A DNA stretch of 13,990 nucleotides from Dehalococcoidales bacterium (GTDB lineage: Bacteria > Chloroflexota > Dehalococcoidia > Dehalococcoidales > UBA5760): NCBI GenBank assembly GCA_028717305.1, contig JAQUOC010000027.1:1-13990 (forward strand), given 5' to 3'. Numbering within the stretch: the stretch's first letter is position 1; the number at the start of each line of letters is the position of its first letter. A program made the position numbers and the translations under genes. The notes beneath the pieces are model-generated. The model ran no database searches. It saw only the letters and a program-made list of their open reading frames with translations, and was not told the DNA's origin. Positions 1 through 5,337 of the stretch are shown piece after piece.

Positions 1-110
1 CAAGACGGACAAAAAACTTCGTTGTTAACCCAATCCTCAGTCAAAACCCTGATTTTCTGAGAAGGGCTTTTATACCCTGCCATCAAATCTTCGTTAAGAA
101 GAAGACGCAT
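1..110 (-). CDS. DpnI-family type II restriction endonuclease, N-terminal fragment (runs off left edge)
   Basis: The first 36 codons of a - strand gene are visible, starting at the ATG at 108-110 and continuing past position 1. The translation contains YKSPSQKIRVLTEDWV followed by FCPS and a codon beginning TG, so probably Cys. From memory, this closely matches the N-terminus of DpnI (a YKSxSQKxRxLTEDWV block followed by a CPxCG zinc-binding motif). DpnI-type enzymes cut GATC only when the adenine is methylated, acting against invading methylated DNA. The block lies at residues 13-28, about where DpnI has it, which supports this start. Only a weak G-rich ribosome-binding site precedes the ATG. 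The zinc finger's remaining ligands, the PD-(D/E)XK catalytic core and the C-terminal winged helix lie outside the window, so activity cannot be judged. The 106-residue gene lies 71 bases upstream on the same strand. Confidence 0.8.
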   Translation of the reverse strand, partial: MRLLLNEDLMAGYKSPSQKIRVLTEDWVNNEVFCPS

Positions 111-181
111 GATAACCCCATTTAGAAAGAAAATATGGGGGGTCAGCAAAATGATAATAGACTACAACTTTTCTCCCTCTA

Positions 182-502
182 CTACTCATCGGCATACGTC
201 CTGGCATACAAGAACTCCCGATACTGCGTTAACATATCCTCCAGCATCCTTTTAGTGTAGCCCGGCTGCACTGATTCCAGGTATTTGATATGGGCTTTTA
301 TTATTTCCGGCTGCTCCTTAGCCAGGATAATACCCTTCGTCATTGCCTCGCTAACCATTTTGGTGATGCCGCCCAACTGTTTCTTCTCTTCCGCCGACAT
401 TTTGTGGTAGTCCTTGGTACTACCACCATACTGCTTGTAGGTACTTACGCCGATCCACTTTATGAAGTCGGAGATATGCTGTGGATCTATATGCTCTGTC
501 AT
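182..502 (-). CDS. Hypothetical protein, 106 residues
   Basis: I do not recognise this protein. It is small, soluble and charged, with no signal peptide, membrane segment or cysteine motif. The sequence looks mostly helical: a first section rich in His, Asp, Trp and Tyr (starting MTEHIDPQHISDFIKWIG), a glycine/serine turn, then Lys/Glu-rich helices to the end. I chose the ATG at 500-502 rather than an in-frame ATG ten codons upstream, because a perfect AGGAGG (509-514) sits six bases before it. The gene lies between the cobalamin-reactivation-like gene and the DpnI-like gene, all on the - strand. A candidate extended -10 promoter lies just upstream. The good ribosome-binding site and clean reading frame make it likely to be real, and co-transcription with the DpnI-like gene is possible. 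Confidence 0.75.
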   Translation of the reverse strand: MTEHIDPQHISDFIKWIGVSTYKQYGGSTKDYHKMSAEEKKQLGGITKMVSEAMTKGIILAKEQPEIIKAHIKYLESVQPGYTKRMLEDMLTQYREFLYARTYADE

Positions 503-508
503 AAACCG

Positions 509-514
509 CCTCCT
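509..514 (-). promoter_or_regulatory. Ribosome-binding site that fixes the start of the 106-residue protein
   Basis: The - strand reads AGGAGG, six bases before the ATG at 500-502. An upstream in-frame ATG at 530-532 has no comparable site, so the shorter protein is preferred. Confidence 0.75.
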
Positions 515-535
515 GTGCATACGAATGACCATACG

Positions 536-544
536 ATTTTATCA
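536..544 (-). promoter_or_regulatory. Candidate extended -10 promoter for the 106-residue protein
   Basis: The - strand reads TGATAAAAT, an extended -10 (TGn followed by a 5/6 match to TATAAT). It would start transcription near 529, giving a leader of about 27 bases before the ATG at 502. No good -35 is visible at the usual distance. This is a sequence match only. Confidence 0.35.
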
Positions 545-595
545 CTATGTTCAGTCCCAACGCTATTCCAATTCAGGATAGTATTCTATACAGCT

Positions 596-1318
596 TCAGT
601 CTGCCGTATATTTCCCGGCCAGATCGGGATCACACGGGGCCTTGCGCCAGGTACACCTTTCCCTCGAGCATAACCGGCAGCTCTCGAATCTGGTCTCAGC
701 GGAAAAGCATATCCCGGAGATAGATTTTAGCGGAACCATCAAAAAATCATCGGTAAGCCTTACCCCGATGGCATCCTCGACATTGCCCAGAATGGAAAAC
801 AGCTCCTTCTGCTGGGTTATCGGCCAGGACTCCACAGAGCCCGGTTCTATCTCCGATATCGGTCCCAGTTCGTATCTACTGATCAGATGCTCCTCAAGAT
901 AGCGCACCGCTACTTCCAATACCGTCTCCTTAATCTGATCCAGATAGTAACACCTGATCAAATCATCGGCCGGGACATCTATCTCATCCAACTCCCTGCC
1001 GCAGGTCGCCACGAACGGAAAAACACGGCCTACTTTGTCCAGGCTATCCCGGAGAACACGACTGGTGAATCTTACTCCGTCAACCTCAAGCGAGTCTTCG
1101 GTTCTGTTATCGACATAGGATACCCGGTAGACAACCTTGGGACTGGCAATAGGAAGCACAGCCGCGGTAAGTTCCCGCATACTATTCAGCATATCCGGCC
1201 TTCTACCACGCATACTTATCCGCTCCAGCACCCTTCCGGCATCCAGCCTAACCGGTATGTCACTCAATATCTTCATAACAAAGCCAAACGAGGTAACCTT
1301 ACCCGCTACTCCCTTCAT
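596..1318 (-). CDS. Cobalamin-dependent methionine synthase activation-domain-like protein
   Basis: The 240-residue protein resembles a stand-alone version of the C-terminal reactivation domain of MetH. That domain binds S-adenosylmethionine and accepts an electron to remethylate cob(II)alamin that has gone inactive. The best match is in the C-terminal half: a PGS turn (159-161), a Gln-Gln-Lys helix, then IGVRLTDDFLMVPLKSISGI (184-203), equivalent to the IGVxLTExxxMxPxxSVSGxYF block of MetH. After this comes a cysteine-rich tail, C214-x2-C217-x4-C222-x6-C229, that could hold an Fe-S cluster or a metal. There is no cobalamin-binding or methyltransferase domain, so its partner must be encoded elsewhere. 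The ATG at 1318 has only a weak GAGAG site. A second in-frame ATG at codon 15 (about 1276) is an alternative start. The gene diverges from the hydrogenase operon. Confidence 0.82.
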   Translation of the reverse strand: MKGVAGKVTSFGFVMKILSDIPVRLDAGRVLERISMRGRRPDMLNSMRELTAAVLPIASPKVVYRVSYVDNRTEDSLEVDGVRFTSRVLRDSLDKVGRVFPFVATCGRELDEIDVPADDLIRCYYLDQIKETVLEVAVRYLEEHLISRYELGPISEIEPGSVESWPITQQKELFSILGNVEDAIGVRLTDDFLMVPLKSISGICFSAETRFESCRLCSRERCTWRKAPCDPDLAGKYTAD

Positions 1319-1342
1319 TAGTGAACGCTCTCAGGCCCAACC

Positions 1343-1354
1343 GGCTGGCCAGCC
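1343..1354. repeat. Perfect 12-bp palindrome, possible operator
   Basis: GGCTGGCCAGCC equals its own reverse complement. It lies between the start codon at 1318 and the candidate -10 at 1364-1372, just downstream of the predicted transcription start of the leftward gene. A dimeric regulator could bind there. No function is shown. Confidence 0.4.
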
Positions 1355-1528
1355 TATTATGAAATTATAACAGATTCACTCTCTTCAGCGGCATATTGCT
1401 TCAGGATCAGTGTATATCGCAGTTCTACCATCCGAGAGACCGCCCCAATATCATCATGCCATCAGTCGCAAGCTCCTACACCGAATTGTCCTATTATGCT
1501 ATTATGGCGTACACAATTTCTATTATTG
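1354..1528 (+). repeat. Iterated CTATTATG motif in the divergent intergenic region
   Basis: CTATTATG occurs exactly at 1354-1361, 1491-1498 and 1499-1506, the last two in direct tandem. A near copy, CTATTATTG, is at 1520-1528, 21 bp (two helical turns) after the third. The tandem pair ends just before the candidate -35 of the rightward promoter, the near copy falls in its spacer, and the first copy lies at the start of the leftward transcript. This placement fits regulator-binding sites, but AT-rich sequence can also give chance repeats. Confidence 0.4.
1364..1372 (-). promoter_or_regulatory. Candidate extended -10 promoter for the cobalamin-reactivation-like gene
   Basis: The - strand reads TGTTATAAT, a perfect extended -10 (TGn plus TATAAT). 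Transcription would begin near 1357, about 40 bases before the ATG at 1318. No strong -35 is seen, which is usual for extended -10 promoters. The remaining part of the 1319-1642 gap shows no gene or structured RNA that I recognise. Confidence 0.45.
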
Positions 1529-1537
1529 CATTATAAT
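1510..1537 (+). promoter_or_regulatory. Candidate promoter of the hydrogenase operon
   Basis: TACACA (1510-1515, 4/6 match to TTGACA) and a perfect TATAAT (1532-1537) are separated by 16 bases. The predicted start is near 1544, leaving a leader of about 99 bases before the GTG at 1643. CTATTATG repeats flank and enter the element. This is the best-looking housekeeping-type promoter before the operon, but it rests on sequence match alone. Confidence 0.4.
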
Positions 1538-1642
1538 ACGTAATGTAGTAAGATTATTCCGGCTACTAAATTGGTGAGAAATCCCCTCTTCAAACGATCC
1601 GCTAGATCCACTAATTAATTATCACACTTAGGAGGTGTAAAC

Positions 1643-2158
1643 GTGGGAGCAGTTGCAGGTGGGGTGCGTTCGGCAACGGATGAAAGTATCGTCATCAGTG
1701 CCGGAAAAGTCTTCCGGGAAATCCAAGAGATAATCAAGAACAATAAAGACAAGGCGGGTGGACTCATCCGGGTCCTCCAGCAGGTTCAAGAACTTTTCGG
1801 CTATCTCCCGGCACCAATAATCAGAGGTCTCTCCAGAGACATGAAAGTCCCTCTTAGCGAAGTGTACGGAATAGTCAGCTTCTATGGCTTCTTTTCCATG
1901 GTGCCCAAGGGCAAATATATAATCCAGGTATGCACGGGTACCAGCTGTTATGTTAAGGGAGCAAACAAGCTTCTTGATACGTTGAAGAAGGACTGGGGGC
2001 TTGAACCTGACGGTATTACCGAAGACGGCAGGTTCTCTCTCGAGACAATTCGGTGCCTGGGAGCCTGTGGGTTATCACCGGTAATGTCGGTGGGAGGTGA
2101 GATCCACGGCAAAGTAAAAGCAAGTAAACTAAATGAAATACTCCAAACTTGTGAATAG
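1643..2158 (+). CDS. nuoE: NuoE/HydC-like [2Fe-2S] subunit of the NAD(P)-linked hydrogenase
   Basis: The 171-residue protein belongs to the 24-kDa thioredoxin-like [2Fe-2S] family (NuoE of complex I, HoxE, HydC of bifurcating hydrogenases). An N-terminal helical bundle (about 20-90) leads into the thioredoxin-like fold. Its four cluster ligands are C97 and C102 (CTGTSC) and C138 and C142 (CLGAC), the standard spacing. In such complexes this subunit sits against the FMN subunit and takes part in electron transfer next to the flavin. Translation starts at GTG 1643, with AGGAGGTG at 1630-1637 immediately upstream; length is normal for the family. It is the first gene of the operon, and the next gene follows after 11 bases with its own GGAG overlapping this stop codon, suggesting coupled expression. 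Confident as to family. Confidence 0.95.
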   Translation: MGAVAGGVRSATDESIVISAGKVFREIQEIIKNNKDKAGGLIRVLQQVQELFGYLPAPIIRGLSRDMKVPLSEVYGIVSFYGFFSMVPKGKYIIQVCTGTSCYVKGANKLLDTLKKDWGLEPDGITEDGRFSLETIRCLGACGLSPVMSVGGEIHGKVKASKLNEILQTCE

Positions 2159-2169
2159 GAGATAGAAGC

Positions 2170-5100
2170 ATGGAGAAAATCTCATCGATAAAGGATCTGA
2201 ATAAGATTAAAACGAGCGTAGAGCCACGTCTAGCAATCCGGGCAGACAAGGACTCGAAGAGGATTGCAAAGGCTAGAGAGATTTGTATTCGCGTTTGCCA
2301 TGGTAGTGGCTGCATTGCTTCCGGAGCAGAGGAAGTGACTAGAGCATTCAACAACATTGCTCAAGAAAAGGGGTTGGGTGATCGGGTCAGAGTCCTCAAG
2401 ACCGTGGGAACTGGTTGCCACGGTCTATGCGAGATGGGGCCAATTGTTATCATTAATCCCGGAGATACTCTGTATACCAGGGTTAAAGCTGAGGACGTCA
2501 GGGAGATAATCGAGAAGCATATCCTCAAAGGAGAATTTGTGGAAAGGCTTCTCTACCATGATTCATCGACTGGAAAGCCGATACCTACATACGGCGATAT
2601 TACCTTCTACCTAAACCAGGAAAGGCGAGTATTACACAACAACGGTCTCATTGATCCCTGGAGTATTGATGAGTATATTGCCCGCGATGGTTATCAGGCT
2701 TTAATTAAGGTTCTGACAAGTATGAAGCCGGATGAAGTTATCGGAGAAGTACAGAAAGCAGGCTTGCGAGGTCGTGGCGGTGCCGGTTTCCCTACTGCCG
2801 TCAAGTGGAATTTCGTCCGGAGCGCCCAGTCAGACGAGAAGTATGTGGTCTGTAATGGCGACGAGGGCGACCCCGGCGCTTACATGAACCGGTCGGTGCT
2901 AGAAGGCAATCCCCACTCTGTGATTGAGGGTATGGCAATCGGAGCTTATGCCATCGGGAATGTATGCCAGGGATACGCCTACGTTCGTGCCGAATATCCA
3001 CTGGCGATTAAGACTCTGAAACACGCCATCGCCCAGGCAGAAGAATATGGTTTACTGGGAGAGAACATCCTGGGTACCGGATTCAGCTTTTCCCTGGACA
3101 TTTTCCCCGGTGCCGGTGCCTTCGTATGCGGCGAGGAAACGGCTCTGCTGGGTTCCATCGAGGGTAAAAGAGGAAATCCACGGCAGAGACCGCCTTTCCC
3201 GGCCAATGTCGGCGGCGGTCTTTTCGGCAAACCTACCACAATCAACAATGTAGAAACATGGTCAGTTGTTCCTCAAATTCTCGCTAACGGTGCGGAATGG
3301 TTCGCCAGTATCGGGACCGAACAAAGTAAGGGGACCAAGACCTTTAGCCTAGTGGGTAAGATAAACAATACCGGCTTGGTTGAGGTTCCCCTGGGAACAT
3401 CGGTGGGTGAAATGGTCTTCGATATTGGTGGTGGTGTTCCCGACGGGAAGACATTTAAGGCAGTTCAGCTTGGTGGACCTTCAGGTGGTGTTATACCTAT
3501 TGGACATCTCAATACGCCGATCGATTACGAATCTGTTGCTGCTCTAGGAGCGATTATGGGTTCCGGTGGCGTAGTAGTGATGGACGAAGACAGCTGTATG
3601 GTGGATGTCGCCAAGTTTTTCCTCGAGTTCACCAGGGATGAGTCCTGCGGCAAATGTACTCCCTGTCGTGCCGGTATTCCCGAGATGCTGGAGATCCTGA
3701 ACAGGATCAGCCGCGGCGAGGCAACACTGGAAGACCTGGACATACTGGAAGAACTGGCCGAGATGGTTTCGTCCGCCTCCTTGTGTGGGTTAGGTCAGAC
3801 CAGTCCCAACCCGGTGCTGTCTACGATAAGGCACTTCCGTGAGGAATATGAGGCACATATCATCGATAAAAAGTGCCCCGCATCCGTCTGTTCGGGCCTG
3901 TTCCGCTCTCCATGCCAGCACACCTGCCCTGTAGAGCTGGACATCCCCGGCTATGTCAATTTGATTAAAGAAGGTAATTTTATCGATTCATACCGCCTAA
4001 TCAAACAGCGCAACCCACTGCCGGTAGTATGCGGCCGGGTGTGTCATCATCCCTGCGAATCTAAGTGCAACCGTGCTCAAGTTGATGAACCGATAGCAAT
4101 CAGGGACCTGAAGAGGTTTGCTGCTGACTACGCCTACAATGAAGGGTTCAAATACACACCCGAGATAAAAGAGAAAAAGTCGGAAAAGGTGGCTATCATC
4201 GGGGCCGGCCCGGCCGGGCTATCCGCAGCCTGGGACCTCGCCCTGGAAGGATACCAGGTTACCGTATTCGAAGCTCTCCCCGTAGCAGGAGGGATGCTGG
4301 CGGTAGCTATTCCCGAGTATCGCCTGCCCAATGACATGCTCAAAAAGGAAATCCAGGACATTGAAGACCTCGGCGTGGAAATTAAGCTGAACACCCCAGT
4401 CAATGACATTGATAAGCTTTTTACCGATGGTTATAAAGCGGTGTTCATCGCCACCGGCGCTCATCAGGGTACCAAAGCGGGTGTTCCCGGTGAAGACCTG
4501 TCCGGAGTATACGACGGTATCCAGTTCCTGAGAGAGATTAATTTGGGCAGACCGCTGGAAGTCGGCAAGAAGGTAGCCGTTATCGGCGGTGGTAACTCGG
4601 CAATCGACTCAGCCCGGGTCTCTGTAAGGAAGGGCGCCGAAGAAGTACACGTATTCTACCGACGTGAAGAAAAGGATATGCCGGCATTAGTTGAAGAGAT
4701 AGAAGCAGCTAAAGAAGAGGGTATTAAATTCCATTTCCTGACTGCTCCGACCAAGATCCTGGGTAAAAACGGCAGGGTAACTGGTATTGAGTGCATCCGC
4801 ATGGAACTGGGAGAGTTTGACCGCAGCGGGAGAAAGACCCCCAACCCTGTTGAAGGTTCCGAATACGTGGTGGATGTGGACATGGTCATCGAAGCCATCG
4901 GCCAGAGACCGGATACCGCCTTCATCAAGAACGGCGCTGTCGAAATAGGGAAAGGCGGAGTAGTATCCACAAACAAACGAACCCTGGCTACCAGCAAAGA
5001 GGGAGTTTTCGCTGGCGGAGATGCCGCCACCGGTCCTAAAACGGTTATCGAAGCTATTGCCGCCGGTCAGAGAGCAGCCTGCTCGATAAGAAGGTACCTC

Positions 5101-5334
5101 CAGGGTCAGGAGCTAAAGCCTCTGGTAGAGCGTAACGGATACAAACCGATTACCTATTCTTCCGAACCCCCCAGCGAGGAAGACATCAAGGAAAGGTCCA
5201 GGACCAGGGCTCATGAAATCGCCGCGAGTGAAAGGACTCGCTCATTCAAGGAAGTAGCCTTAACTTACAGACCGGAAGAGGCAAGGAAAGAAGCCTCAAG
5301 ATGTCTGAGATGTGATTTGGAGGTCGGAGAATAA
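2170..5334 (+). CDS. NuoF/HydB-GltD fusion: NADH/FMN subunit joined to an NADPH-type FAD oxidoreductase
   Basis: The 1054 residues join two enzymes. The N-terminal part (about 35-115) is a thioredoxin-like [2Fe-2S] domain with C43, C48, C83 and C87. A NuoF core follows: FMN/NADH motifs GLRGRGGAGFPTA (198-210), GDEGDPGAYMNR (230-241) and a GAGAFVCGEET loop (314-324), then an SLBB region and the [4Fe-4S] ligands C493, C496, C499 and C539. Where HydB proteins normally carry a ferredoxin-like tail, a complete GltD/NfnB-type enzyme begins: eight cysteines for two [4Fe-4S] clusters (C569, C574, C582, C586, C621, C625, C629, C633), an FAD Rossmann motif (GAGPAG, 678-683), a second nucleotide fold (GGGNSA, 806-811) followed by YRR at 830-832 as in NADPH-binding relatives, and a GGDAATG FAD motif (949-955). 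A terminal CLRC (1045-1048) ends it. The frame is unbroken, so this is a true fusion. Inferred role: electron exchange of hydrogenase with both NAD(H) and NADP(H). Confidence 0.93.
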   Translation: MEKISSIKDLNKIKTSVEPRLAIRADKDSKRIAKAREICIRVCHGSGCIASGAEEVTRAFNNIAQEKGLGDRVRVLKTVGTGCHGLCEMGPIVIINPGDTLYTRVKAEDVREIIEKHILKGEFVERLLYHDSSTGKPIPTYGDITFYLNQERRVLHNNGLIDPWSIDEYIARDGYQALIKVLTSMKPDEVIGEVQKAGLRGRGGAGFPTAVKWNFVRSAQSDEKYVVCNGDEGDPGAYMNRSVLEGNPHSVIEGMAIGAYAIGNVCQGYAYVRAEYPLAIKTLKHAIAQAEEYGLLGENILGTGFSFSLDIFPGAGAFVCGEETALLGSIEGKRGNPRQRPPFPANVGGGLFGKPTTINNVETWSVVPQILANGAEWFASIGTEQSKGTKTFSLVGKINNTGLVEVPLGTSVGEMVFDIGGGVPDGKTFKAVQLGGPSGGVIPIGHLNTPIDYESVAALGAIMGSGGVVVMDEDSCMVDVAKFFLEFTRDESCGKCTPCRAGIPEMLEILNRISRGEATLEDLDILEELAEMVSSASLCGLGQTSPNPVLSTIRHFREEYEAHIIDKKCPASVCSGLFRSPCQHTCPVELDIPGYVNLIKEGNFIDSYRLIKQRNPLPVVCGRVCHHPCESKCNRAQVDEPIAIRDLKRFAADYAYNEGFKYTPEIKEKKSEKVAIIGAGPAGLSAAWDLALEGYQVTVFEALPVAGGMLAVAIPEYRLPNDMLKKEIQDIEDLGVEIKLNTPVNDIDKLFTDGYKAVFIATGAHQGTKAGVPGEDLSGVYDGIQFLREINLGRPLEVGKKVAVIGGGNSAIDSARVSVRKGAEEVHVFYRREEKDMPALVEEIEAAKEEGIKFHFLTAPTKILGKNGRVTGIECIRMELGEFDRSGRKTPNPVEGSEYVVDVDMVIEAIGQRPDTAFIKNGAVEIGKGGVVSTNKRTLATSKEGVFAGGDAATGPKTVIEAIAAGQRAACSIRRYLQGQELKPLVERNGYKPITYSSEPPSEEDIKERSRTRAHEIAASERTRSFKEVALTYRPEEARKEASRCLRCDLEVGE

Positions 5335-5337
5335 GTC

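Noticed and set aside
1..60. Open + strand frame of 19 codons ending in TGA at 58-60
   Set aside because: The opposite strand encodes a clear DpnI-like N-terminus over the same bases, so this is likely a chance frame.
642..1370. Several open + strand frames across the cobalamin-reactivation-like gene
   Set aside because: They are antisense to a - strand gene with family motifs, and they show no recognisable domain or ribosome-binding site.
1319..1642. Cobalamin riboswitch upstream of the MetH-reactivation-like gene
   Set aside because: I looked for the B12-box and its paired core on the - strand and found none; the predicted leader is also too short.
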